The notes beneath the pieces are model-generated. The model did not search any database and had not been told where the DNA came from. It saw nothing but the letters and a program-made list of their open reading frames with translations. A program made the position numbers and the translations under genes. This document shows positions 8,408 to 16,109 of a DNA stretch of 64,000 bases, piece by piece. Source of the stretch: Ensifer sesbaniae (lineage in GTDB: Bacteria; Pseudomonadota; Alphaproteobacteria; Rhizobiales; Rhizobiaceae). The stretch lies in NCBI RefSeq assembly GCF_013283665.1, contig NZ_JABEKU010000001.1, forward strand, positions 2,418,001 through 2,482,000, given 5' to 3'. Numbering within the stretch: position 1 is the first letter of the stretch; each line of letters begins with the position of its first letter.

Positions 8408-8449
8408 CCGTCTTGATTCTGCTTTTGTTCCGCGCTACCCATATGCGAA
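8408..8449 (+). repeat. 42-bp direct repeat, copy 2 (promoter-like)
   Basis: Second copy of the element at 7764-7805, with TTGATT-N17-TACCCA. It lies 71 bases upstream of the membrane-protein operon starting at 8521. Confidence 0.75.
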
Positions 8450-8520
8450 GCCGGAGCTGAAATGCCACCTAACCGGGCAGCGCAGCGCGGCCTTAAGGAT
8501 CTTTCCGGCAGGACTTCGCG

Positions 8521-8748
8521 ATGGAAAAGCAAGGCAAGATACGATGGTTCGAAAGCGTCGCGCTCGATGGCGCCTTCTGGCTGGCGATGGACAACATCGG
8601 TTGGCTGGTTGCCGAGTTCTTCCTCTATGGCGCCGCGCGCCTACTTGTTCGCTTTTTCAGTTTCGGCAGACTTGTAGTGGAAGATTTGTACGACAATAAG
8701 TCTGGATTTAACTGGTTCGGCGTAAACGTGGGCGGGGTGGCCGTCTGA
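8521..8748 (+). CDS. Membrane protein, 75 aa, N-terminal half of a split paralogue
   Basis: A hydrophobic stretch (residues about 16-45) is followed by 'FFSFGRLVVEDLYDNKSGFNWFG'. The third gene of this little operon has 'LFSFGRVQVEDIYASGTGFNWLG' at the same place, so the two are paralogues. This copy stops after the GFNW motif; the next small reading frame resembles the missing C-terminal membrane segment. Either it is a split gene or two subunits. No family recognised. Confidence 0.65.
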   Translation: MEKQGKIRWFESVALDGAFWLAMDNIGWLVAEFFLYGAARLLVRFFSFGRLVVEDLYDNKSGFNWFGVNVGGVAV

Positions 8749-8843
8749 TGATGAGCGCCGGCGTGGCAAAGATCATAGCCGTCTGCTTCTGGGGCCTGTG
8801 CCTCGCCGCCATTGGCTTCACTGTTAGGAGAATTGGTGCATGA
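8748..8843 (+). CDS. Membrane micropeptide, 31 aa, C-terminal half of the split paralogue
   Basis: Reads 'MMSAGVAKIIAVCFWGLCLA' and ends after 31 residues: a single membrane segment. It resembles the end of the 98-aa paralogue ('SMVAAALFWVLCLVAYLA'). Its ATG overlaps the stop of the 75-aa gene by one base and its own stop overlaps the next ATG, so all three are translationally coupled. Confidence 0.6.
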   Translation: MMSAGVAKIIAVCFWGLCLAAIGFTVRRIGA

Positions 8844-9136
8844 AGAAAGTCGGAGTTGCCCTGGACGCCATCGCCGGGATCGTCCTCAATATTCTCGATA
8901 TAATCGTTCTCGGCTATCTCTTGCACCGTGTGGCACGCTTGATCGTTCCACTTTTCAGCTTCGGTCGAGTGCAGGTCGAGGATATCTATGCCTCCGGCAC
9001 CGGCTTCAACTGGCTGGGCCTGAAGCGCCAGGAGGATGGGCGCCTGCTCCTGAACTCCGACATGAGCATGGTCGCAGCCGCGCTTTTCTGGGTTCTGTGC
9101 CTGGTCGCTTACCTCGCCGTCACCCGCGGGTTTTAG
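8840..9136 (+). CDS. Two-segment membrane protein, 98 aa
   Basis: Full-length member of the small family in this operon. It has one hydrophobic segment at about residues 10-40, the motif 'FSFGR..VEDIY....GFNWLG', and a second membrane segment at about 75-95. Start at the ATG overlapping the previous stop (ATGA). Plus-strand cargo between phage structural genes. The function is unknown; a role in superinfection exclusion or immunity is a guess based on being a small inner-membrane protein of a prophage. Confidence 0.7.
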   Translation: MKKVGVALDAIAGIVLNILDIIVLGYLLHRVARLIVPLFSFGRVQVEDIYASGTGFNWLGLKRQEDGRLLLNSDMSMVAAALFWVLCLVAYLAVTRGF

Positions 9137-9159
9137 CGAAGAGCAGTTGGCACCTCGGG

Positions 9160-9546
9160 CTAATCGCGCCATCGGCCTTGCGCCTCTCGCAGCGAGGATC
9201 GGCTGGGGAACAGGCTTTCCCAAAAGCCACGACCGTTGGGCTGCACTTCATTGACAGGTGTTTCTGGGGCAGATGTTTCTGGGGCAGGCGTTTCTGGCAG
9301 TCGGGAGGTCCGTGACACTGGAGCCATCTTCGGGCCGCCCTTGAGTTCTTGCGCGTCCTTGCCGTATGCGTCTTCCCAGAAACCAGGATTCTGGCGATAG
9401 ATTTCATATGCATCGTGCCATTCATTGCCAAAGTCCTGGCCAATCCTGTCTGCATAGGCTTCGGGCACATTAAGGATGTCGTTAAACATCGACTTGCCAA
9501 GCTTCCTACCGACCAGATTCAAGCCCTGATTGATCAGAAAACCCAT
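9160..9546 (-). CDS. Hypothetical cargo protein, 128 aa
   Basis: Starts at an ATG with AAGGAG and correct spacing. The first half is helical with many aromatics ('NEWHDAYEIYRQNPGFWEDAYG'). The second half has a proline/threonine linker with repeated PETP/PETS units and ends in 'GFWESLFPSRSSLREAQG'. No signal peptide or membrane segment. Its 3' end faces the plus-strand membrane operon. I do not recognise it. Confidence 0.6.
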   Translation of the reverse strand: MGFLINQGLNLVGRKLGKSMFNDILNVPEAYADRIGQDFGNEWHDAYEIYRQNPGFWEDAYGKDAQELKGGPKMAPVSRTSRLPETPAPETSAPETPVNEVQPNGRGFWESLFPSRSSLREAQGRWRD

Positions 9547-9784
9547 CTCATTCTCCTTGTCATACGCGCAACCGCTCGTTCCGACGGCCCATCGAGGTGC
9601 GTCAGATGAAGGCCGCGCACTGTCGCGTAAATTGGTGGTTGTTGGGTCAGCTTCTATCCGCGTCCAGAACCGGCGATCCTGAACACGTGCTTTTAGGATG
9701 AGCCGTATTGGGATTTGCACTCAGAGCTTGGCAACGGAAGCAGCCCAGTGCCCCTCGCCTGCAACGGCGGGCTTTAACGCCACC

Positions 9785-10066
9785 TTATTTCCCCGCCCGC
9801 CTGGTACACTGGTTCTCTCGCTTGATGCAGGCGATCTCCGCCGTCGAGCATTCGGCAATGCCATTGACGACTGCGCAGTGCGAGCACTGGTCGGTGAACT
9901 CCAGGCAATCCGGATTGGCCCTGATGAAGGCCTGCAGGCTGCTATCCTGGGCCTGTTGCGGTTGGGCTGGAGCGTCAGCGCCGGGCGTATCCGCCGCGTG
10001 AGCGGCGGTCATCGCCGCAATGGCCAGCGCCAGGCAAAGCGCGACACGAATGCTGGACTGCCTCAT
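9785..10066 (-). CDS. Small secreted Cys-rich protein, 93 aa
   Basis: The first 24 residues are a signal peptide ending AAHAAD. After a Pro/Gln-rich linker comes a compact domain with six Cys: 'NPDCLEFTDQCSHCAVVNG' and 'ECSTAEIACIKRENQCTRR'. Three disulfides are possible. The ATG at 10064-10066 has AAGGAG upstream. Proteins like this are frequent in rhizobial chromosomes with no known role. It follows the amidohydrolase gene by about 115 bases. Confidence 0.8.
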   Translation of the reverse strand: MRQSSIRVALCLALAIAAMTAAHAADTPGADAPAQPQQAQDSSLQAFIRANPDCLEFTDQCSHCAVVNGIAECSTAEIACIKRENQCTRRAGK

Positions 10067-10182
10067 CCCCTGCTCCTTCTCAGCGCACATCCGACGCGAC
10101 GTGAAACGGCTCTCGGCCGAAACTGCGCAATGTCGGAGAGTGCCGCCACGACGCCCGCCGTGCAAGCGGTCGCCCGCCGCCC

Positions 10183-11337
10183 TCACCCCAGTTCGTTGCG
10201 GATCGCCCGCATGAACACCTTGGCGCCGATGCCGATCAGATCGTCTGGAAAGTCATAGTCCGGATTGTGCAACCGCGCATGGTTTTCGCCGGCGCCGAGG
10301 AAGAACATCGCCGCTGGCGCCACTCGGCCGAAAAGCCCGAAATCCTCCGATCCCTTCATCGGCAGCACGCCCTCGCCCTTGTCATGGCTGACGCCCTCCT
10401 CGTCCATGGCGCGCTCGAGCGCGATGACCGCAGCCTCCGCATTGCTGCACTGGTGGAACACGTCCTCGTAGCCGATCGTCACCTTCAGCCCCGCAGCCTC
10501 CGCCTCCCTGGCAACCAGCGCCTCGGCGCGGGCCACGAGATCGGCCATGCGCTCGTCGGTCAGTGTCCGGAGCGTCGCCCAGATCTCGGCATAGCCGGGG
10601 CTGATGCCGAAGGCCGCCTCGCCGAGCCGCGCATGCGTCACCGTGACAAGCGTATAGGTCTCGTCGAGCGGCCCGTTGTTGCCGAGCGCCGTCAGCCCGG
10701 AAAGCAGCGCGGCCATCGCGAAGGTCGGCGCAATGCCATCCTCCGGCGTCGAGGCATGCGCCGTCTTGCCGGACAGCGAAATCCGCATGCCGCGCGAGGC
10801 GCAATTGACCGGTCCGCTGCGCAGCGCCGCATGGCCAAGGCCGATGCCGGGGAAATTGTGCAGCGAGAAGACCAGGTCCGGCCGGATCGCCGCAAATTTC
10901 GGGTCGGCAAGCGCCGCCGCGGCACCTGCGCCGTTTTCCTCCGCCGGTTGGAACATCAGGATCGCGCGGCCCCGCGCCGGGCGCTCGCGTCCAAGCCCTT
11001 TGGCCAGCGCCATCAGGATCGTCATGTGCCCGTCATGGCCGCAGAGATGCCCCTTGCCCGTGATCTGCGAGCGATGGCCGATCTCCGAGATCTCCTCGAT
11101 CGGCAGTCCGTCAAGCTCGGCGCGCACCATCACCGTCGGCCCCGGTTCGCGCCCTTCGTAAACTGCTGCCACGCCATGCCCGCCAAGGCCGGTGACGACG
11201 GCGTCCGGCTTCGTCTCGTCAAGCGCCGCCACGATCGTTCGCGCCGTCTCCCGCTCCTCGCCCGAAACCTCCGGCCGCCGGTGCAAGGCATGCCGGAACG
11301 CCACAAGCGCCTCGAGTTCACGGTCGATTAGAAACAT
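10183..11337 (-). CDS. M20 family amidohydrolase (hippurate hydrolase type), 384 aa
   Basis: A full-length M20D metallopeptidase. Metal-binding and catalytic parts are visible: 'GHLCGHDGHMTILMAL', 'MFQPAEENGAG', 'SLHNFPG', 'GKTAHASTPEDG' in the lid domain, and 'GSEDFGLFG' near the C-terminus. Related enzymes cleave N-acyl amino acids or indole-3-acetyl amino acids. The ATG has GGAGG upstream. It is a typical bacterial gene, yet it sits between phage gene segments; whether it is cargo or marks a rearrangement cannot be decided here. Confidence 0.9.
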   Translation of the reverse strand: MFLIDRELEALVAFRHALHRRPEVSGEERETARTIVAALDETKPDAVVTGLGGHGVAAVYEGREPGPTVMVRAELDGLPIEEISEIGHRSQITGKGHLCGHDGHMTILMALAKGLGRERPARGRAILMFQPAEENGAGAAAALADPKFAAIRPDLVFSLHNFPGIGLGHAALRSGPVNCASRGMRISLSGKTAHASTPEDGIAPTFAMAALLSGLTALGNNGPLDETYTLVTVTHARLGEAAFGISPGYAEIWATLRTLTDERMADLVARAEALVAREAEAAGLKVTIGYEDVFHQCSNAEAAVIALERAMDEEGVSHDKGEGVLPMKGSEDFGLFGRVAPAAMFFLGAGENHARLHNPDYDFPDDLIGIGAKVFMRAIRNELG

Positions 11338-11368
11338 TCACGCCCCTCCGCTGCGAGTTTCCCTGTTC

Positions 11369-11638
11369 TTAGCAGGTCCTGGAGGGCGTCGCCAATCGCG
11401 CCGGCGCGTGTTCTGACCTTTCGTCGGCTTCTGGTGCCAGCATGCGGCGCAACAGCAGGTTCAAGCGAACTGTAGGGTGGTCCCAGCAAACCCACCAGAA
11501 ATGTGATCTCCACCCAAAACGCATTGAGGCTATCGGCCCGGAAAAAACATGGGTGTTCGTACCGCCCGCCCTAATGGCAGAACATTCTAGGAACGTCGAC
11601 AAGAAGACAAGCAGGAATACCGGAACTTTCCAATGCAA
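11369..11638 (-). CDS. Possible small secreted protein, uncertain
   Basis: A minus-strand frame opens with a TTG and a hydrophobic stretch ('KVPVFLLVFLSTFL') that looks like a signal peptide, then Trp-rich and basic sequence. The start has only a poorly placed AGAGG. It could also be a broken gene between the portal remnant and the amidohydrolase. Nothing else is seen in this 345-base gap. Confidence 0.25.
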   Translation of the reverse strand: MHWKVPVFLLVFLSTFLECSAIRAGGTNTHVFSGPIASMRFGWRSHFWWVCWDHPTVRLNLLLRRMLAPEADERSEHAPARLATPSRTC

Positions 11639-11682
11639 CCTCTGGAAAGCATTCCTTTCCGGTGGCGGCCTGTGTCCGCAGC

Positions 11683-11943
11683 CTAATCCCTGATCCGCGC
11701 GCCTTCTTCGCCTGGCTTCTCGATCGCCACGGCCTTCGCCCGGATGGTCGTATTCACAGTCATGCGGACCTTCTCGGCGGCAAGCTGCGCCTCCATCTGC
11801 AGGCGCTGCATCGCCGCATCCGGCTGCTGCTGCTCAGTCGCCTGCATCCGCCGCCGGATATCCTCCGGCGTCGGCTTGGTGAAGTAGAGGTCGGGCGATT
11901 TCAACCCCGCCGCCCCCACCGTCTTGGTAATGCCGTTGTAGAG
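11683..11943 (-). pseudogene. 5'-truncated copy of the portal gene with a different 3' end
   Basis: Encodes 'GLKSPDLYFTKPTPEDI' and 'PDAAMQRLQMEAQLAAEKVRM', matching the intact portal at about codons 560-620; nucleotides 11760-11943 align to about 12820-13005. It then departs and ends 'KAVAIEKPGEEGARIRD', unlike the longer tail of the intact gene. The copy begins exactly where the membrane-protein cargo gene stops (TGA at 11944-11946). No start codon or ribosome site remains. Confidence 0.85.
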
Positions 11944-12330
11944 TCATGCGACCGCCGGACAGAACCGCCGCACAAGGCGGGTATCCAGGAAAACATAGGT
12001 GAGGACGAAGACCAGGTAGTTGGGGCTGATCCAGCTATTCAGAGAAGATGAAACCAAGCCCGAGACGAACGATGAGACTTCAAACGGACCAAACATAACC
12101 GCCCAGTCGTATGATCGAGCCATAACGGTGAGCAGCATGAAGGCAGTGATCAACAGAATGCGCCTGCGAAGGGAGACGGTGGGAAGCGGTACGAACGCGA
12201 CGATAAAGTAGATCGTATGATAGGGTGCCATGTACCACTGGAAGTGATGCTGATAGACGAGCTTCGCAACGATCAGCATGACCGCGTAGCAAACAAGAAC
12301 GCGGACGGTGTTCCAAAGCACGTATTGCAT
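11944..12330 (-). CDS. Polytopic membrane cargo protein, 128 aa
   Basis: About four hydrophobic segments are seen (residues 5-23, 38-52, 58-75, 100-118), with short basic loops such as 'SLRRRIL'. No signal peptide, no recognised family. The start ATG at 12328-12330 has no strong ribosome site. Its stop codon directly abuts the portal remnant, so the insertion boundary lies at this gene's end. Likely lysogenic-conversion cargo placed behind the portal gene. Confidence 0.65.
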   Translation of the reverse strand: MQYVLWNTVRVLVCYAVMLIVAKLVYQHHFQWYMAPYHTIYFIVAFVPLPTVSLRRRILLITAFMLLTVMARSYDWAVMFGPFEVSSFVSGLVSSSLNSWISPNYLVFVLTYVFLDTRLVRRFCPAVA

Positions 12331-12418
12331 CTAGCGCTCGTGTTCATGATGGAGAAGTGGGCGCGACACTACCTTGAAGATTGTGGCCGTTCTTTGCCAC
12401 CCCAGGTTCTGTCGCAGA

Positions 12419-12634
12419 TTATTTATTGACGCCCGCGCGGCCTTTTTTCCCCAGCAAGTGCCGAAGGCTCTGGAGATCATTGGCTTCGCCGACGTGTTTA
12501 CCCAAACTGCGCAACTGACTGTCGAGTGCGAAGGGCCACATTGTTTCTTCCACCTCACCAAATGGTCCGATACCGCGTATCGCCCTCGTCACATTGGTCG
12601 TGCAATCAAAATCTCCTCCGCCGCTTCTGATCAT
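12419..12634 (-). CDS. Small protein coupled to portal, 71 aa
   Basis: The ATG at 12632-12634 overlaps the portal stop (ATGA), with GGAGG 9 bases upstream inside the portal gene. The 71 residues include 'GEVEETMWPFALDSQLRSLGKHVGEANDLQSLRHLLGKKG', probably two helices, and a basic end. No homologue recognised. It is the first cargo gene behind portal. A shorter start at the internal Met (12541) is possible. Confidence 0.5.
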   Translation of the reverse strand: MIRSGGGDFDCTTNVTRAIRGIGPFGEVEETMWPFALDSQLRSLGKHVGEANDLQSLRHLLGKKGRAGVNK

Positions 12635-14688
12635 CCCGGTTGTCCTCCGATATGCGCCGCAGTCGGCGCCGTGCCGCCGGCCATTTCGGCCAGGTTCTGC
12701 TCGCGTTTGAGGTTGAGTTCGGCGTCGATCTGGTAGCGCTTCAAGGCGCCGTTTTGCTGGATCTCCGCAAGCTTCAGCTCGCGTTCCATCTCCAGCTTGC
12801 GCCGTGCGGTCTCGCTCTCCATGCGGGCCTTCTCGGCGGCAAGCTGTGCCTCCACCTGCAGGCGCTGCATCGCCGCGTCCGGTTGTTGCTGCGGCTGAGC
12901 CGCCTGCAGCCGCCGCTGGATATCCTCCGGCGTCGGCTTGGTGAAGTAGAGGTCGGGGGATTTCAGCCCGGCCGCCTCCACCGTCTTGGCAATGCCGTTG
13001 TAGAGGTTGTCCGGCGAGACGTAAGGATTGTCGGGCCCGAGGGTGGTCAGCAGTTTTTCCTGCAACTGCTGGATCATCTGGATCATCAGCATGTCGCGCT
13101 CGCGCGTTCCGGCGCCAAGCCCGGTATTGACGGTCGCGTCCATGCCGGCGTTCCAGTGGCGCGGGTCGAAGCTCACCCATTGCCCGCGCAGGCGCACCGT
13201 CCGCGGCCGGTCCTGGTGCTTGATGACAAGACCAAGCAGGCCCTTGAACACCCGGCGAAGCCCTTGCGCAAAGGTGCGCACCATCAGCTCCGTCTGGCCG
13301 ATACCCGCCTGCTCGACGAGTGCCGTCGCCTTCGCCGTCATGTTCTGCAGCGCATCCGGTGCCAGGCCGCTCGACGCGTCGGAAATGCCGGTGCGGTCGG
13401 TCGCCTCCTGGTCGAGATAGCCGAGCATGGAGAAGGATTCCCCCGCCACGAACGGCACCGCCGTATAGCCGACGGCGCCGCGCACATCGACGCCCTGGCC
13501 GACGCGGATCGGCTGGCCGAACTTCGGGTTCAGCACCGATTCCGGGTTCTGGATCACTCCTTCCTGCACGATCGGCTGCTGGTTGTTCTGCCAGTAGAGG
13601 TTGTCGAGCGTCTGGCGCAGAAGCACAGTCTTCACCCGCTGGATCTCCGCCATGTCGTCGGTGATCGCGTTGCCCTCGCGCTGGTGCGGCCGCCGCTCGG
13701 TGATGAGATCGGCAAAGGGCACCTCGTCCCATTCCGCGTCCTCGAGCAGATTGTCGGCCCCGGTGCCGCCGGCAAAGACCAGCCGGCGAAGCTCGGCAAT
13801 GCCGTCATCGTCAGCATCCACCTTCACATAGAGCTCGTAGTAATCGACCTCCTGCAGCGCCTTTGCGGTCTCCTCGCCGTCGCCGAAGATGCCACGCCTG
13901 CGGGCAAATTCCTCGTCCTCGCCGTCGGCATTGCCGGCAATGGCAAAGCCTTCGACCAGATCGCGGTCATAGCCCATGGCGATCAGGTCCGAACGACGCA
14001 TCCGCCGCTTGATGCCGGCAATCGGGCTGTCGTCGATCGAGATCGCGTCCGGATGAACGAGGAACTCCTCGAGCGGCACCGCCGCAAGCCTTGTCGCCCC
14101 GCGCTCGGCCGTGCGGCGGATCTTCACGGTGAAGACCGGCTGCTCCACCGGCCCGGTCGGCAGCTCGATCCGCTCCATGGTCTGCGCCTGTTCCAGCACC
14201 TCCACCGTGTCGTCGGCGATCAGTTGCACAAGGGCGGCCTCGTCGAGTCCGCTATGGGTCGAGACCTCGACGCTTTTTCTCTTCTCGTACCACCAGCGGA
14301 TCACGCCGTTGCCGAGCTTCAGCGCATCGTGCGCCGCGTCCTGCACCGCGTCATAGCCGTCGCTTTCGGGAAAGACGACGTAGTTGATATAGTCGGTCGC
14401 CTGCTCGGCCCCCGCCTCGTCGCCCTGGTTGACCGGCTGGTACTCCACCACCTTGTCATTGCCGAGCACGGTGCGGATCAGCGAAGGCAGCACCTTCTTC
14501 ACCGCCGCGCGCACATCGCGCGAAATCACCTTGGAGCGGTTCACTTCGGCCGGCACGTCGGCCATCACCCCATCGTAATATTCCATCGCCCTGACACGCG
14601 CCGCCGAGAGCTGGTCGCGATAATCCTCGCAATCCCCGACGAGCTGGCTCACCAGGTCCGTCAGTTCCGTTTTCGTCATCGCTGCCAT
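12631..14688 (-). CDS. Phage portal protein, 685 aa
   Basis: Long portal of the podovirus type. The N-terminus reads 'ELTDLVSQLVGDCEDYRDQLSAARVRAMEYYDG', then 'SRDVRAAVKKVLPSLIRTVLG', a pattern common to these portals. The middle carries 'RRMRRSDLIAMGYD' and 'ISDASSGLAPDALQNMTAKATALVEQ', usual for the wing and stem. The last 120 residues are a Gln/Ala/Glu-rich coiled coil, the barrel region. The ring forms the DNA gate and docks terminase. The start overlaps the remnant terminase stop (TGATG). A 5'-truncated copy of its 3' part lies at 11683-11943. Confidence 0.92.
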   Translation of the reverse strand: MAAMTKTELTDLVSQLVGDCEDYRDQLSAARVRAMEYYDGVMADVPAEVNRSKVISRDVRAAVKKVLPSLIRTVLGNDKVVEYQPVNQGDEAGAEQATDYINYVVFPESDGYDAVQDAAHDALKLGNGVIRWWYEKRKSVEVSTHSGLDEAALVQLIADDTVEVLEQAQTMERIELPTGPVEQPVFTVKIRRTAERGATRLAAVPLEEFLVHPDAISIDDSPIAGIKRRMRRSDLIAMGYDRDLVEGFAIAGNADGEDEEFARRRGIFGDGEETAKALQEVDYYELYVKVDADDDGIAELRRLVFAGGTGADNLLEDAEWDEVPFADLITERRPHQREGNAITDDMAEIQRVKTVLLRQTLDNLYWQNNQQPIVQEGVIQNPESVLNPKFGQPIRVGQGVDVRGAVGYTAVPFVAGESFSMLGYLDQEATDRTGISDASSGLAPDALQNMTAKATALVEQAGIGQTELMVRTFAQGLRRVFKGLLGLVIKHQDRPRTVRLRGQWVSFDPRHWNAGMDATVNTGLGAGTRERDMLMIQMIQQLQEKLLTTLGPDNPYVSPDNLYNGIAKTVEAAGLKSPDLYFTKPTPEDIQRRLQAAQPQQQPDAAMQRLQVEAQLAAEKARMESETARRKLEMERELKLAEIQQNGALKRYQIDAELNLKREQNLAEMAGGTAPTAAHIGGQPG

Positions 14689-14691
14689 CAG

Positions 14692-14797
14692 AGAACCTTC
14701 CGATCGGTAAAGGCCCAGGCGGGGTATCAGCCTTCACCCGGGCAAAGCGTTTCATCATCAGCGCGTAGCGGCTGGCCGAAGAACGTCGTCGCGTTGT
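14692..14797 (-). pseudogene. Remnant 3' end of the terminase large subunit gene
   Basis: About 105 bases match the last part of the intact terminase gene (16113 to about 16217). The encoded piece reads 'MMKRFARVKA' as in the intact gene, then loses frame through a one-base deletion. Its old stop (TGA) overlaps the portal start (TGATGG), which is the ancestral arrangement. The intact terminase now ends 1.4 kb upstream, before the cargo gene. Confidence 0.9.
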
Positions 14798-14811
14798 TTT
14801 TGCTTGTGAAA

Positions 14812-15983
14812 TCAGCTGATCTGGATCGTGCCAATCTTGTAGCGCACGCCTTCATCGGCCGTAATGACGACCGCGCTGTTGCCGAGGATCGTCTGATAGT
14901 TCTGATCCTGGGAGTTGGGATCGAACACGCTGATGTAGTGATTGCTGTGGTATTCGTTCATGGCGCCACCGCCGGCGAGGCTCACCATGCGGCGGCCGTT
15001 CGCCTCGAATTGCGGATTGACGAGCGTATCCGACACGCAGTAGCAGAAGCCATTCGCCTGCAGTCCGGTATAGCCGAACAGAACCCATTTCTGCGTGGGC
15101 ACGTGATAGCGGATGCTCTGCGCCATGCGGCCGTTCTGGTCATACATGGTATAGGGGTTGTAGCCTGCGACCCTGAAGAAGATCTTCGGCTGCTGCGGCG
15201 CGATGTTGCCCTGATAGTATTGGTGGTTCACCGTCTCCCACTGGTTGGCACTGTTGTAGAACTGCCAGCCGACCGAAGCGTCGAGGTTGGACGTGCGGAT
15301 GATCGCGAAGCCGTTGTCGAGCAGCGTCGTGTTCCCCGGCAAGTTACGAACCTCCACGAAGGCATAATAATAATTGCCTTCCTTCACGATGTTCGAAGGA
15401 TGCAGGAACCCGTAGGCCGTGTTGATGGACTGGTAGGACCACGGCTCCGGAATCAGCACGCAGCGAACGTTGTGATGATTTTGACCGAAATCCCCGGGAT
15501 TCGGGACCGTCCAGGCCTGACCGTCATTGGTCGAGCGCACATAGCCGATTGCATTCACCCAGCGGGTATTGAACCCATAGGCATGGGAATTGAAGCCTGG
15601 CACCCCGCCGATCGTCGTCGACGACTGGTAGAATTCGTGGTGGGTCAGGCCAACCACCAGCGAGCCGCGGGCGTATGGCGACATGATCCAATGACGGTTG
15701 GCATAGTGCCCTTCAACGGTGTCGCGTGGCGAATTCCAGTGCCGGCCCGCATTCCAGTTGGTCCAGGTCTGACCATTGTGCCAGTCGTAGACGACGTTGT
15801 AGCGGTACCCTTCGGAATGACCGGTGATGAACGTCGGCGTGCCGTTGGCATCGCGCCACGGATGCAGCGGACCATCCACCCAAAGGCCATGGGCGTGCTT
15901 CCGCCTACATAGCCGTGCCACTGGTTCGTGCTGAAATCCATGCATGTCTTGTTCCCCGACGTGGTGACGACGCTGGTAACCAT
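14812..15983 (-). pseudogene. Beta-propeller (BNR/sialidase-like) cargo protein, frameshifted
   Basis: The natural start is the ATG at 15981-15983 with AGGAGAAATCG upstream. The first frame reads 'MVTSVVTTSGNKTCMDFSTN' and on to 'GYVGGSTP'; near 15887-15895 one base is missing and the protein continues in another frame as 'HGLWVDGPLHPWRD'. The remaining 330 residues are strand-rich with propeller-like signatures such as 'GYVRSTNDGQAWT', 'FLHPSNIVKEGNYYYAFVEV' and 'FAIIRTSNLD'. That suggests a sugar-binding or sugar-cleaving fold. It could be a sequencing error rather than a true break. It is cargo between terminase and its remnant. Confidence 0.7.
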
Positions 15984-16109
15984 CGATTTCTCCTGGCGTT
16001 GTGTATTGAAGTGTCCTGCGGACCGACCCGGGCTCTGGCGCCACAGGCAAGCCGCCCTTGGTGAGCAGCAACGAGATCGGTTGCGTTGGAGCGGCCTTGG
16101 GTAAGCCGA

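Noticed and set aside
12640-15912. A 1090-codon open frame on the plus strand
   Set aside because: It is antisense to the portal gene and the cargo gene. High GC makes long antisense frames; no ribosome site, and the composition is His/Arg/Leu rich with no domain.
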